Below are positions 1-10,750 of a DNA stretch of 64,000 nt, piece after piece. Made by a program: the position numbers and the translations under genes. Each line of letters starts with the position of its first letter. Position 1 is the first letter of the stretch. The notes under the pieces were generated by a model, which searched no databases, was not told the DNA's origin, and saw only the letters and a program-made list of their open reading frames with translations. The DNA is from Carposina sasakii (Eukaryota; Arthropoda; Insecta; Lepidoptera; Carposinidae): positions 13,702,001-13,766,000 of the forward strand of contig CP053154.1 in NCBI GenBank assembly GCA_014607495.2, written 5' to 3'.

Positions 1-69
1 AGTGTGTGAGTCTACCTTAGCTTAATTTTAATTTAGATCATACTTCCGTTACATACTTACGTTTATGCC

Positions 70-308
70 CGCAGAGTAGAATATGTACCACCCTATACCT
101 GTACGTGGGTATCGTACGAGGCGATCAAAGGTTTCCGGAAGGCGGCTCTTGTACTGACAACATAGTCCATTAATCAGACTACGGTCACCAACCCGCCTGC
201 CCAGCGTGGTGACTATGGGCAAAAATTTCCCTATGGCAGTAGCCTTATAGCGTGCCCTGGGGAAGGCCTACGTCCAGCAGTGGACTGCAATAGGCTCACG
301 ACGACGAT
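70..308 (+). repeat. Family D SINE-like element (RTE-tailed), copy 1
   Basis: The copy runs from a block resembling a GTGGGTATCGTACGAGGCGA core to the end GGCCTACGTCCAGCAGTGGA. At least eleven other copies or pieces lie in the window on both strands. Its last ~45 bp resemble the 3' end of the RTE ORF at 9080-9115 (GGGGGAGGCCTATGTCC), so I infer a non-autonomous element mobilised by RTE machinery. No coding content. Confidence 0.8.
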
Positions 309-309
309 T

Positions 310-1285
310 CTTAAACAGATCGAGTTAAATAGAACTGTGTACCTAAAATGAGTAGCCGGAACTGCCATATTCACCTTGTCTTATCTGGTCACAATTTTCG
401 AGCCTTCAAACAAATTTGTCACACATACCTATATTATCATATATGTTTAGGAATTTTAGGTCCTGGGCTGACGGGAGATTTAAATTTAATTTATTTTACG
501 TATGACAAAGTGTTACCTGTATGTTTTCTCTTCTTTCTTCTTCCGCGCGGAATCACTCGTAGGGTTCTGGGCTTTTTCACTTCACTATAGTCCACTTTTA
601 GGTTTAGGGGCACTCCTTTGGATAGGTCGGTTTGTCACACACGAAAATTCACTTCTCGAGACGCAAGCTCGGTACCGTGCGTGCCTATTTTCATACTTCA
701 TATTCTATTTTTCTATTAGTTTTAATACTTCATCGACGCTTGTTAGGTTCCGGGGATTTTCTATGCTTTATTTGCATTTTTGTGGTCGCCTCTGTTGATA
801 CTGGCTTACAGAAGTTACAGCGGCGGGAATCAGTGGTGGACCAATCCCGGTTTAGCTGGAACTGCAGAATCACAGCAATAAAGAGATAAATAAAGCGAGG
901 CTAGGTCACAACATTTTTCCGCTAACGCTTCGACGCACAAACAAAGGGGACAATTCTCGAAAAGTCTCGAGTTGGAACGAAGCCGAAACGGAACCGTTGT
1001 AGACGCTCAGAACAAAGCAATAATTACTTTATGGTGATGTAATTAAACACATTTCAGCACGAGACAGATATTTGTTTATATTCTGTCACACTCGCGACCG
1101 ATGCACGCTAAAATAGGGGAGACCGGAGATAGTTGATCAATTTTCAGCTCAGAGGTGTCTATTTATATTTCTTTGCGGTTAATTATTTTAAAAACAGGTA
1201 CAGTTATTAGATTGACTATTAGGCTTTGGAAATAAGTGGAAAATGCACGTTATTTATATATAGTTAGTTAGTAAAGAAAAACCTG
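310..1285. other. Intergenic, no recognised gene
   Basis: AT-rich sequence with short overlapping ORFs (348-889) that show no domain, low-complexity logic or splice structure I can recognise. Positions about 680-785 (family T) recur near 19110-19205, sharing a block that ends in GGGATTTTCTATGCTT, so at least this part is an old dispersed repeat. Confidence 0.5.
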
Positions 1286-1317
1286 GTCAACTTACCCCAA
1301 GCCTGGGGTAGGTTGAC
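1286..1317. repeat. Short perfect-type hairpin
   Basis: Arms GTCAACTTACCCCA (1286-1299) and TGGGGTAGGTTGAC (1304-1317) pair over 14 positions with one mismatch around an AGCC loop. A third, direct partial copy (CCTGGGGTAAAGTGAAC) follows at 1324-1340. It could be an inverted-repeat relic or a regulatory stem; function unknown. Confidence 0.6.
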
Positions 1318-1689
1318 TATTCGCCTGGGGTAAAGTGAACAATGACGTTAAAAGGGCAAAATTTACGAGGAAATAGTATGAAATATACAAAAATGTATAG
1401 AAAATTATTAATTAAATCCAATAGACGGTTTTTCGCAACTTCAGATTAAACACAATAAAATTCAAGTTATAAAAATAAAACAATCAATTCGAGTACCCAA
1501 AACAAACAAAGTACTAACTTATTAAGTATTTCAAACAAAACGAGACATCTTGTTATAATCTCTAACTATTTGGTAATAAATAATCTCGTTTAACTAATGA
1601 AATTATATTTGTTATTTGGTAATAGTCATACCAGCCCTATCATACATTAGTCTACTAGCCCCGAACCACCTTTATTTTTTTTATACAAT

Positions 1690-1722
1690 CATACATATAA
1701 TCACGCCTTTATCCCTTATGGG
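1690..1722 (-). repeat. Family E repeat, tail half (split by hAT element)
   Basis: Reverse-complement tail of a ~180-bp repeat also found at 4838-5007, 40663-40860 and 53683-53885. It stops at CTTATGGG (1715-1722), where an hAT-type element enters; the rest of the same copy resumes at 2906. Confidence 0.8.
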
Positions 1723-2905
1723 CAGTGTTGCCAACCCCCAAGACACGCTAAACTGTAGATATACTAAAAAAAAACTGTAGAAAACTGTAAATATCAAATT
1801 AATAAACAGTAAATCTACAGCTTAATATTTTTATAATTTAATGATGGTAATAAATAGAATACATTTTAGAGAGGCAATTAAAAACAAGAAAATTCATGTG
1901 ATTATCGAAGTTTTAATCAAATTTAATATCAAAAGTCATAAAGATAGGGACCTACATTATGTCAAATAAAATTAGTAATGTTTACGAGCTAATATTGCAA
2001 CATTTCAGGAAATCAAGTACATATGGATTCGGCGGGAAAAGCTGGAAGGGTGCAGGTGTAATTTTCTTGTGAAAATCAAAAATTATTTGTAAATGGCTTG
2101 CATGTGTCCGTAAAGTGATGTTTTCTGGTAGATAAGTTATATTTGGATTACTTGTGATGTGAATCTAGTGCGTGTGCATGGTTTTATACGCAGGTAAGCC
2201 GAGTGAAACTTTAGCCGGATTACGATCTCTTCATGGGCGCATGTAAGTTGTTTCTGCAATAATTTTTCATTTTGACTAACTTTACACTTGTTCCTGAGAT
2301 TTTTCCGACGTTTCCATTCATCATCATCATTATCATCCATCATAAATTAATTTCATTGAACAGAATTCTTTTTTCTAGACAATGATTAGGCTGTATGGGC
2401 TTAGTTCCCCTTGCCTTTCCTTCGGGATAAACTAAAAAAAAAAAATCAAGTACATATATCTCGATTGTCAAAGCATCCGCGGGGATTCCCCAGTAAGAAA
2501 AATAGAATGTCAGTAAAACAGACATCGACCGAAACAATCTACGACTATCCAATACTTCTTCTTCTTCAGCCTATTGCAGTCCACTGCTAAACGTAGGCCT
2601 CCCCCAGAGTACGCCACAAGGCTACTGCCACAGGGGAGGTTTTGCCCATAGTCACCACGCTGGGCAGGCCGGTTGGTGACCGATCCAAAACTAACGCCAT
2701 CTATTAAATCGATTGATGACTATTACCTCAGGTTCGATGATAGTTGGTTTCACTGAAGCTGAGTGCACGGACTACCACGTAGCAAATAAAGGTGGCGCTA
2801 GAATCATAAGCACAAAACTGTAGATATCGAGGCCTAAACTAAAAACTGAGAGAATTTCCAAAAAACTGTAGATCTACAGTTGAAACTGTAGGGTTGGCAA
2901 CACTG
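1723..2905. mobile_element. Non-autonomous hAT-type DNA transposon, 1183 bp
   Basis: The left end is CAGTGTTGCCAACCC and the right end is its exact 15-bp reverse complement. Both sides carry the same 8-bp duplication CTTATGGG (1715-1722 and 2906-2913). TIRs starting CAGTG with 8-bp duplications are the hAT hallmark. Subterminal ACTGTAG motifs occur repeatedly near both ends, possibly transposase-binding repeats. No transposase ORF is present, so it needs a partner. It carries a younger family D fragment at about 2556-2686. Insertion into a family E repeat gives a clear relative age order. Confidence 0.9.
2556..2686 (-). repeat. Family D SINE-like fragment inside the hAT element
   Basis: Reverse complement of the tail block (CAGCCTATTGCAGTCCACTG...), followed by the CACCACGCTGGGCAGG block. 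It is truncated inside the element, so it probably inserted after, or was carried by, the hAT copy. Confidence 0.8.
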
Positions 2906-2913
2906 CTTATGGG

Positions 2914-3080
2914 ATAGGTAGAGCACCACGGGCCGATAGAACCACATGGTGCCACTTCTGACCAATTTTGAGGGTATAGTTGAATGTACAAGGTCGGTTA
3001 GTAGTGACAGGTGGTCAGCCCATCGCCTACAAAACACCAAGACCCTCTTGTCCCTCTACTTACTTGTACAGTATACCCGG
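2914..3080 (-). repeat. Family E repeat, main half (split by hAT element)
   Basis: Continuation of the repeat interrupted at 1722. It contains the conserved blocks GGGCCGATAGAACCACATGG and GGTGGTCAGCCCATCGCCTA in the reverse orientation and ends near the CAGTATACCCGGGAAGAG block that also flanks the 53683 copy. Confidence 0.8.
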
Positions 3081-3615
3081 GAAGAGAAGAATTTTTTTAT
3101 CAAGGGCCATAACCTCAAAACTGCGTCAAGATGAAACAATAGCACAGCAATAACGGACAAACAAACAAACAACCATAACAGGTACGTATCTAATTTATTC
3201 TGCAACACCATTTCCATCAATTTACATTTTATGAAGCATCTTGTTTGAGACTCATTAAATTTTATAGAGTAAGATTGTCCTAGTTTCGGTTGAAGCATCT
3301 TCTGTGGTTTATATTGCCTTAGTAGGTCTGTTCAAGGGCGTAAACATAAAACTGTAAATAATATAAACAACTTTGTTGCGCGGAAACAAACAGAATTCAT
3401 AGCCGCTTTATTCAGGAGCTTTTGAATTCAGGCTCTAAAATTTTATATTATGATATGTATCAGCTGCATCATTCCAGGCATGTTGTAAAAACAGTCCATT
3501 CGAATATTATCTCAAGAGATAAGCTTGTCGCTAATCAATGACGCCTGTCTTCACAATGCTTAACGTAACTGTAGGATCTCCTTTAACCATATGCAGCTCT
3601 GGGTGCCCCATGTAT

Positions 3616-3830
3616 ACAGGGTGATTTTTGGTTGTCAACGTTTCCGAAAACTACGGAATCTCCTCATCAGGATCATTTTTCTCCATGGCAGCATACCTGG
3701 GAAGTGTCCAGTTCCCAAGGTATTAGGGTCCAAAGTTGAGTAAATAGACTGCGTTTTTCTGCATAAATGCATGTAGACGCGCGTAGCAAGATTTTTTCGC
3801 GTGAAATATTTTTTTATGTAACTGAACAGT
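3616..3830 (+). mobile_element. Family A MITE, 3'-truncated copy
   Basis: Begins TACAGGGTGATTTTTGG and keeps the family core (GAAAACTACGGAATCTCC, GAGTAAATAGACTGCGTTTT). It lacks the right half, including the ACATCCTGTA terminus. The break coincides with a small inverted repeat at 3821-3886. Confidence 0.8.
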
Positions 3831-3886
3831 CGGGATCCATTATCCAACAGCCAAGCTAATATTTCAAAGGATCCTGGCTGTTCAGT
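3821..3886. repeat. Inverted repeat at a MITE breakpoint
   Basis: Arms of 18 bp (ACTGAACAGTCGGGATCC at 3821-3838 and its complement at 3869-3886) match at 16 positions, separated by ~30 bp. It sits where the family A copy loses its 3' half, so it may be a small fold-back insertion. Confidence 0.6.
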
Positions 3887-3949
3887 TGTGATGTTACGAT
3901 AATTAGAAAATATTTTATGTTCTTCAATAGTATTCATTCCATAATCTAT

Positions 3950-4190
3950 AATATAAAAATGAATCGCTAAATGTGTTGGTAAGCGCGAATCTCGAGAACG
4001 GCTGAACCGATTTCATTAATTCTTTTTTTAGTGTATTCCTTGAAGTATAGGGATGGTTCTAACGGAGAAAAAAATGCCTGAACATGTCTAAAACATTCCT
4101 TTTCTACATTCCCATACAAACAATTTGTTCGAAATTTGAAAGTCCGGGAAGGCAAAACAATTGGGTGACGTTAGTTCAAAGTAAAGTTTT
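3950..4190. repeat. Family C-like dispersed repeat fragment
   Basis: Contains the CTCGAGAACGGCTGAACCGAT motif typical of repeats seen elsewhere in the window (34715-34930, 37197-37465, 63440-63656). The short minus-strand ORF here has no recognisable product. Confidence 0.5.
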
Positions 4191-4837
4191 TTAAGTAGTC
4201 GGGTTTTGGATTTTTATAATTATGTATTTTTTTTAACTTAGTATTAATGACAAATTGTCTTCGGCAGAACTTTTGGCGAGTCCTCACCTTCAAAAGTAAA
4301 CAGCACGCCAACAAACAATCAGCTATCTACCATTAATATATGCACCTCTTATATTTACATACAATGTAGGAATACCTGTCGTACATTTCTGACCTAACCG
4401 TGTTGGATTTACAGCTATTTAAATATACGAGCCGGCAAAATGTGAAACGCCCCGTTTGCTCCATACTAAAATGGCATAGACTTTGACGTCATAGCATACA
4501 GCAGTCACTTAAATTATGGGAACAAATTAAGGAATTGTCCCACTGAACAACTACCTTTTCAAAGAGATTTTAATTATGTAAACAAATCACAAAAGTAATT
4601 GGAGCGTCTTATCTTTGAAATTAAATTATGGCGCATCCAATTTCTCCTGTAAAAAGAAGGCTCGTTATTCCGCTATATAGTTTTAATGCGTAATTTGATT
4701 ATATATTTTTAGAATTAATACATGAAAGTTTTATGTTTCTTGAGGGTCTACATTAAGTTTAGTGTAGAAATATAAATTTAGTGTAAGGGTTTAAACCCAT
4801 AAAGTTATTATAATGGTTAAAACTAATATAAATTAAA

Positions 4838-5007
4838 ATATGCATACATATAATTACGCCTTTATCCCTTACGGTAGGCAGAGTATCAAGGGCCGATAGA
4901 ACCACATGGTGCCACTTCTGACCAATTTTGAGGGTATAGTTGAGATGTACAAGTTCGGTTAGTAGTGACAGGTGGTCAGCCCATCGCCTACAAAACACCA
5001 AGAGAAG
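4838..5007 (-). repeat. Family E repeat, copy 2
   Basis: Near-identical to the 2914-3080 copy but without the hAT insertion. It therefore serves as the empty-site control: CCTTTATCCCTTACGG runs straight into the GGCAGAGTATCAAGGGCCG block. Confidence 0.85.
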
Positions 5008-5084
5008 CAAATAAATTGAAAACCAAGTTATAATGGTTACCTATTTGTAACGCGTCAATATGACGCCAAGGATTTGAAGTTGGT

Positions 5085-5150
5085 TTTACGGCCGACTGCG
5101 CCGACTGCCTGTCTGACGTTAACCCTCCTTGGATATTGGGTTTGTCATTT
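5085..5150. repeat. Fragment of family Y (TTTACGGCCGACTGC)
   Basis: Matches the arms of the large inverted repeat at 52970-53350 (TTTTACGGCCG, followed by CTGCCTGTC and TAACCCTCCTTGG). Short, degraded. Confidence 0.55.
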
Positions 5151-5430
5151 GGAATTGCGAATCACACAAGAAAATGTTTCTGAATAGGGCATTTCGCACC
5201 GCAGTGGTAACAGCGCGATTTCAAAGTTTCTCCAAATTATTCTAATATATTGTAGTGGCTTGGGCCAGGAGCGTTTTGTCCACGACCCTCACTCGAGTGT
5301 CAATTACAACCTTAAAGTATATGAAAAAATCAAGGTAAAACTGGCATAGAAAACTTCTTTTACATATACCTACATAAAAAGCAGGAAGCTAAAGTTACAT
5401 GTAAAATAATAATCCCATCCCATTTTTAAC

Positions 5431-5650
5431 CGACTTCAAAAAGAGAGGTTATCAATATGTTTTTTTTTTTTATGTTTGTTACCTCAGAACTCCGTCGTTT
5501 ATGAACCGATTTCAATTTTTTTTATAGTTGGTCATGGTATACTTCCAGGTTGTTCCCATATTCACCACATCAGGATCTGATGATGGGATCTTGGAGAAAT
5601 CGAGGGCAATCCTCAAATGTTGTATTCTATTCTATTCTATTCTATAATAT
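5431..5650 (+). repeat. Lepidopteran-type repeat with TTCTA microsatellite tail
   Basis: Contains ACCGACTTCAAAAAGAGAGG, ACTCCGTCGTTTATGAACCG and a tail of about four to five ATTCT units at 5624-5645. The same kind of text, with related blocks (GCTCCATCATCAGATC), occurs at about 4440-44670. No coding potential. Confidence 0.5.
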
Positions 5651-5720
5651 AAAGGAAACGAGGGTCTGATGATGGAGCTGTCGAAAAACAGATAGTGGAA
5701 CTTTTTAGTAACAAAATCCC

Positions 5721-5782
5721 CCTATGGCAGGGGGAGGCCTACGTCCAGTAGTGGACTGCAATAGGCTTATGAAGATGAAGAT
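5721..5782 (+). repeat. Family D tail fragment
   Basis: Only the last ~60 bp of the family (GGGGGAGGCCTACGTCCAGT to AATAGGCT) followed by a GATGAAGAT-type tail, consistent with a strongly 5'-truncated retro-insertion. Confidence 0.75.
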
Positions 5783-6045
5783 AATTGTGTTAAGTCGTGT
5801 AATTATATGTTGCGTTAAGCCGTCTCCGAAGTAAGATGGTTATAGAGGAAGAGGTAGACATGAGAATAACGAGATGACGCATAATACGGATGAATGAAAG
5901 AAGAGTACCTACATATTGCACCGACGGAAGAAGGAGTGTAATTATATGTTGCTTAAATAAGACTGTATGGGGGTGTATGGGGTCCCATATAACTTCTAAC
6001 GGGACCCAAGCCATCCTCACCTGCTCGCGGTGCACCCTACAGAAC

Positions 6046-9000
6046 AACGAACGAGGCTCTGGCTACCCGCCAACACGCATTGGACCAGCGTGGCGGGTTA
6101 CGGTCCAAACCCCCCCCCCCCCCCATGAGTAGTAATCTAGGAAGGCCCCAAGTGCCCGGCGGCTCCGGAGGCGACACTGGCGTGTCCGACAGGCGCCGGT
6201 CAAGTGCCGGAGCCAGGGGTGCTAAGAATCCCCGGGCGGGTTCCAACTGTACGACGACTAATGCTACGAAAATGGACTATAGGCGTGGGTTATCGCTGGT
6301 GACGTACAATGCGCGCACGCTGAAGGAGGACACAAAGCTCGATGAGCTGGAAGAGGAAATGAGTAAGTTGCGGTGGGATATTGTAAGGTTATCTGAGGTC
6401 CGAAGACAGGGAGAGGATACGATAACCCTGAAATCTGGCAACTTACTCTACCACCGGGAAGGTGATCATAAGTCCCAGGGTGGTGTTGGGTTTATCGTCC
6501 ACAAGTCCCTCGTAAACAGCATCGAATCCATCACGAGTGTGTCGAGCAGGGTAGCATACCTGATACTCAGAGTATCAAAAAGGTACTCGTTGAAGGTCAT
6601 CCAGGTATACGCGCCGACCTCGACGCATCCGGATGACGAGGTGGAGGTTATGTATGAGGACATAAATACAGCCATACATACCTCTAAAACTCATTTCTGT
6701 GTTGTTATGGGGGACTTCAATGCGAAACTGGGCAAGCGGGGTGAGAATGAGTTGAAAGTGGGACAATTTGGATCCGGCGACAGGAACCCCAGGGGCCAGA
6801 GGCTGGCCGATTTTCTAGAGATGGAGGGACTCTTTATGATGAACTCCTTCTTTAAGAAGCCGCCTCATAGGAAATGGACCTGGCTCCATCCCAACAAGCA
6901 CACGAGGAACGAGATAGACTTCATATTGACCACCGATAGACGGATATTCAATGATGTCTCAGTGATCAACAGGGTGAAAACCGGTAGCGATCACCGAATG
7001 GTTCGAGGCACATTGAATATTAATGTCAAACGGGAGAGATCACGACTAGTGAAGTCTACACTCCGACCCTCATCCGTGCACATTCAAAACCCCGAGAGCT
7101 TTCAACTCGAGCTGACAAACCGCTTTGCTTGCCTAGAGGATTACATGTCAGTGGACGATATAAATAACAGGCTGGTAGAAAATGTCCACACGGTGGGGTC
7201 TAAATTCTTTAGACCTAACCGTAGAAATAGACCCCAGAAACTAACTGGTCATAACCTCAACCTCATGGCGGAAAGGCGCGCAATGTCTCTGCAGTCCTCT
7301 GATGACGCTGAAGCATATCGGCAGCTCAATAGACGTATCTCCAAGTCTCTGCGACACGACATCCGCAGCTTTAATACTCGCTGCATTAAGGAGACAATAG
7401 AGCGAAACCAAGGCTCCAAAGTGTTCGCAAGAGAATCATCTATTGGGCAGAGCCAGTTGACGAAGCTGAAGACAGAGGACGGCAGTGTAGCGTCTACCAT
7501 ACCAGAGGTGCTAAGGGAGATCGAGAGGTTCTATGGACAGCTATATACCTCGGTCGCTAAACCTGTTAGATTAGACAAAGACCCAAGAGCCAAGCTCACC
7601 CGACACTATACTGAAGACATCCCGGATATCAGCCTGTACGAGATTAGGACTGCCCTTAAACAACTCAAAAACAACAAAGCGCCGGGTGACGATGGAATTA
7701 CATCAGAGCTTCTAAGAGCGGGTGGAACTCCGGTACTGAAGGTCCTCCAAAGACTCTTCAATTCCGTCCTGCTCGAAGGCGTAACGCCGGAAGCATGGAA
7801 CAGAGGTGTGGTGGTGCTGTTCTTTAAAAAAGGCGATAAAGCCTTGCTGAAGAACTATAGACCCATCTCGCTTCTGAGCCATGTCTACAAGTTGTTTTCA
7901 AGGGTAATCACGAATCGTCTTGCTCGCAGGTTTGATGATTTCCAGCCTCCCGAACAAGCCGGTTTCCGAAAAGGGTTTAGTACCATAGATCATATCCACA
8001 CGCTACGGCAGGTTATACAAAAAACGGAAGAGTATAATCGGCCACTATGCCTAGCGTTCGTGGACTATGAGAAGGCCTTTGATTCGATCGAGACATGGGC
8101 AGTGTTGCGGTCTCTCCAGCGGTGCCATATTGACCATCGATATATCGAAGTGCTGAAGTGTTTATACAGCAATGCCACCATGTCGGTACGAGTACAGGAG
8201 CGGAGCACTGAGCCGATTTCTTTGCAGAGGGGAGTGAGACAAGGAGATGTTATTTCTCCGAAGCTCTTCACCAATGCAGTGGAAGACGCCTTTAAGCTTC
8301 TCGAATGGAAAGGACTCGGCATCAATATCAATGGCGAATACATCACTCACCTTCGGTTCGCAGACGACATCGTGGTCATGGCAGAATCGCTGAAGGATCT
8401 AAGCACAATGCTCGATGGCCTCAATCGAGTCTCCCAACAGGTGGGCCTGAAGATGAACATGGACAAGACGAAGATCATGTCGAACGTCCATGTGTCGCCC
8501 ACTCCTGTACTGGTTGGGAGCTCGATGCTTGAAGTTGTTGACGAGTATGTTTACCTGGGACAGACGGTCAAACTAGGTAAGTCCAACTTTGAGAAGGAGG
8601 TAACTCGGCGAATCCAACTCGGCTGGGCAGCGTTCGGGAAACTACGAAGCTTATTTGTGTCCAAGATACCCCAGTCCTTAAAGACGAAGGTATTCAACCA
8701 GTGCGTGCTGCCGGTGATGACCTACGGTGCCGAGACGTGGTCTCTAACTATGTGCCTCATAAAAAAGCTCAGGATCGCACAGCGAGCGATGGAGAGAGCT
8801 ATGCTTGGGATCTCTCTGCGTGATCGAATCAGAAATGAGGAGATCCGCAGACGTACAAAGATCACCGACATAGCTGAACGGTCCAGCAAGCTGAAGTGGC
8901 AATGGGCAGGGCACATAGCTCGAAGAACTGATGGCCGATGTAGTCGGAAAGTTCTAGAGTGGATACCACGTATCGGCAAGCGCAGCGTGGAAAGGCCACC

Positions 9001-9136
9001 CGCGAGGTGGACGGATGACCTGGTCAAGGTTGCGGGCGTCGGTTGGATGCAGGCTGCTTCCGACCGGTCGGAGTGGAGGTTGTTGGGGGAGGCCTATGTC
9101 CAACAGTGGACTTCTCAGGGCTGTAAATGATGATGA
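6046..9136 (+). mobile_element. RTE-type non-LTR retrotransposon, near full length
   Basis: A single-ORF LINE with a short 5' leader, practically no 3' UTR and a TGATGATGA tail, the layout expected for the RTE clade. The left edge is uncertain: the leader block starting near GAACGAGGCTCTGGCTACCC is my best guess. The right edge is set by comparison with the minus-strand copy, because both share sequence up to TGTAAATGATGAT and then diverge (here GAAATAAG, there ACTCTGAG). Downstream of this copy lies a piece of a different LINE (9131-9345). Confidence 0.85.
6080..9130 (+). CDS. RTE endonuclease-reverse transcriptase, uninterrupted 1016-codon ORF
   Basis: The protein nicks target DNA and copies its RNA there (target-primed reverse transcription). 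An APE-like endonuclease comes first: TYNART near residue 75, [19 protein letters not shown] near 210 and GSDHRMV near 303. The reverse transcriptase follows: [17 protein letters not shown] (motif A) near 660, [11 protein letters not shown] (motif B) and RFADDIVV with FADD at 760-763. A C-terminal region with [10 protein letters not shown] ends in QQWTSQGCK. No stop or frameshift is visible, so this copy may still be competent or very young. The start is uncertain: a run of about 15 C (6109-6123) lies between Met1 and Met16 (6125), and Met16 does not depend on that slippery tract. Family-known functions; activity is inferred only. Confidence 0.93.
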   Translation: MDQRGGLRSKPPPPPMSSNLGRPQVPGGSGGDTGVSDRRRSSAGARGAKNPRAGSNCTTTNATKMDYRRGLSLVTYNARTLKEDTKLDELEEEMSKLRWDIVRLSEVRRQGEDTITLKSGNLLYHREGDHKSQGGVGFIVHKSLVNSIESITSVSSRVAYLILRVSKRYSLKVIQVYAPTSTHPDDEVEVMYEDINTAIHTSKTHFCVVMGDFNAKLGKRGENELKVGQFGSGDRNPRGQRLADFLEMEGLFMMNSFFKKPPHRKWTWLHPNKHTRNEIDFILTTDRRIFNDVSVINRVKTGSDHRMVRGTLNINVKRERSRLVKSTLRPSSVHIQNPESFQLELTNRFACLEDYMSVDDINNRLVENVHTVGSKFFRPNRRNRPQKLTGHNLNLMAERRAMSLQSSDDAEAYRQLNRRISKSLRHDIRSFNTRCIKETIERNQGSKVFARESSIGQSQLTKLKTEDGSVASTIPEVLREIERFYGQLYTSVAKPVRLDKDPRAKLTRHYTEDIPDISLYEIRTALKQLKNNKAPGDDGITSELLRAGGTPVLKVLQRLFNSVLLEGVTPEAWNRGVVVLFFKKGDKALLKNYRPISLLSHVYKLFSRVITNRLARRFDDFQPPEQAGFRKGFSTIDHIHTLRQVIQKTEEYNRPLCLAFVDYEKAFDSIETWAVLRSLQRCHIDHRYIEVLKCLYSNATMSVRVQERSTEPISLQRGVRQGDVISPKLFTNAVEDAFKLLEWKGLGININGEYITHLRFADDIVVMAESLKDLSTMLDGLNRVSQQVGLKMNMDKTKIMSNVHVSPTPVLVGSSMLEVVDEYVYLGQTVKLGKSNFEKEVTRRIQLGWAAFGKLRSLFVSKIPQSLKTKVFNQCVLPVMTYGAETWSLTMCLIKKLRIAQRAMERAMLGISLRDRIRNEEIRRRTKITDIAERSSKLKWQWAGHIARRTDGRCSRKVLEWIPRIGKRSVERPPARWTDDLVKVAGVGWMQAASDRSEWRLLGEAYVQQWTSQGCK

Positions 9137-9345
9137 AATAAGAATGTACATGGCTGTTGTGCTGCCAAATCTCTTATATTCCTCCGAGGCGTGGTGCATG
9201 TACCGTCGCCACATACGCACTCTGGATCGATTCCACCTCCGATCCAGCATGAACGCCAACTTAGTAATATCTAGGAGTAGAAGTGGTCGCAATGACCGAA
9301 ATCGGTCGGAGGTCATCATTATCATCATCATCATCATATTGTCAG
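9131..9345 (+). pseudogene. Fragment of a second LINE (RT C-terminal region)
   Basis: Directly after the RTE tail, the frame ending at 9300 reads [18 protein letters not shown] and [11 protein letters not shown], a pattern like the region after the RT domain in other insect non-LTR elements (LLYxSExW, LxxFHxR). It ends in a (ATC)n-like tail at 9315-9340. It is too short to assign a clade. Probably the RTE landed in, or was joined to, this older element. Confidence 0.6.
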
Positions 9346-10254
9346 ACGTAAAGTTTCGAAGCCTAATCCTTTTTCTCTTTTGTCATGTGGCCTATTTAAT
9401 CATTTGCTGGCATATAAATCTGACAATATTATGCCAACTAAACTTCGTACACGGCTTAACGCAATATACCTATATATTTGCTCTTTAGTAAAATTTTACT
9501 TTAGTAAGTTCGAGCTTTGGGAGGAAGCCGGTTTTTCGTTTTAAAAAAATTATCTGACAAACATTTACCTATAAGCCATAGACAACTATAAGCTATATAT
9601 TGAGTGATAAAATGTGATTCGTGAAATAATTGTTTTTGTTCACAGTGAAACGCATATCGAAACATCAATGAGGAAAATTGGCTCAGCGCTTTTTTACCTA
9701 CACTTCCCCAAAAACATACAAGCTAACGGTTACCTACGGCTTGTATATGCTGTTCCATGTATGTCAGTCAATTACTCACGGGTAGTGATGGAAAAGTATG
9801 ATATACAGGATGTGAGTGACATCCAGGCAAGTACTGAAATGCTGAACAGTTACCGTTGTATAGAGTTATACGACAGTGTTTTTACTCGCAGGAAATGCAT
9901 TTTCAATTTGATTATCCACAATGTTTGCTTTACGCGCCAATTGTACTTATTGGTTATTGTGTGGTACATTGCTGTTTTTTCGATCATTTATGACTCTCTA
10001 TTAGGGTTGATCAGTTATTTGAACTTTTCTCAGCGCAATTTTCTTTAAATCGTCTATTGGTTAAAAGTTTGTTTTTAAGCCAATGATGATGGCAAATTTT
10101 CTGTGGATTTCGCCCCAGATGGTTTGGAGTCAGCATATCAATATTTGGACATGGGCCACTAAATTATTATGTCGCTGCCTAGCGCGGCTAAAAGCATTTG
10201 TGCGTTTGGTGAAAAATGGAACGCAGTGTGCATACAAATAAGTAGTCCCTTTAA
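9346..10254. other. Unassigned AT-rich sequence
   Basis: Holds a 144-codon ORF (9614-10048) with no domain I recognise and hydrophobic runs near its end. It has no repeat similarity that I found within the window and no clear splice context, and is probably non-coding. Confidence 0.4.
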
Positions 10255-10335
10255 AAAAAAATATTCACACACTTCACAACACATTAACTTAGTCCCACAT
10301 TAAGATCCCTAAGGCCTTGTGTCGTGGGTACTTAA
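10255..10335 (-). repeat. Family S repeat end
   Basis: Block CACTTCACAACACATTAACT plus CCCTAAGGCCTTGTGTCGTG. The same block occurs in other copies at 46806-46860, 52430-52640 and 60810-60915. Likely the 3' part of a SINE-like family. Confidence 0.6.
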
Positions 10336-10369
10336 CAACGGTATATAAATACATTCATAGATAAGTTTA

Positions 10370-10750
10370 TATAGTGTGATTTTTTATTGTCAACGTTCCC
10401 GAAAACTACGGAATCTCCTCGTCATCACGATCATTTTTCTCCGTGGAAGCATACCTGGGAAGTGTCTGGTTTCCAAAATATTAGGGTCTAATGTTGAGTA
10501 AATAGATTGCATTTTTCTGCGTAAATGCACATTGACGCGTGTAGCAAGATTTTTTAACGAGAAATAATCAATATCTGTCTATGAAAAAATTAGCATAAAC
10601 ACTGAATACTATAAATTTCGCCCGATCATGTAATAATTTTTTATTTTTTATTTATATAGTTTCCCATCATTTTTTGACCATTAACTTACTTTATTTGGTG
10701 TATAGAGTACGTACCCTTCGTTAAGGGTGACAACGAAAAAACATCCTGTA
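10370..10750 (+). mobile_element. Family A MITE, full copy
   Basis: About 380 bp. The left end (GTGTGATTTTTTATTGTCAACG) and the right end (GCAACGAAAAAACATCCTGTA) are imperfect inverted repeats of each other. Core shared with copies at 11038, 25804, 46891 and 60357. It abuts a family B element with only TA between them. Confidence 0.85.

Noticed and set aside
9614..10048. 144-codon plus-strand ORF as a host gene
   Set aside because: No recognisable domain, promoter, splice or polyA context; AT-rich codon use; could arise by chance.
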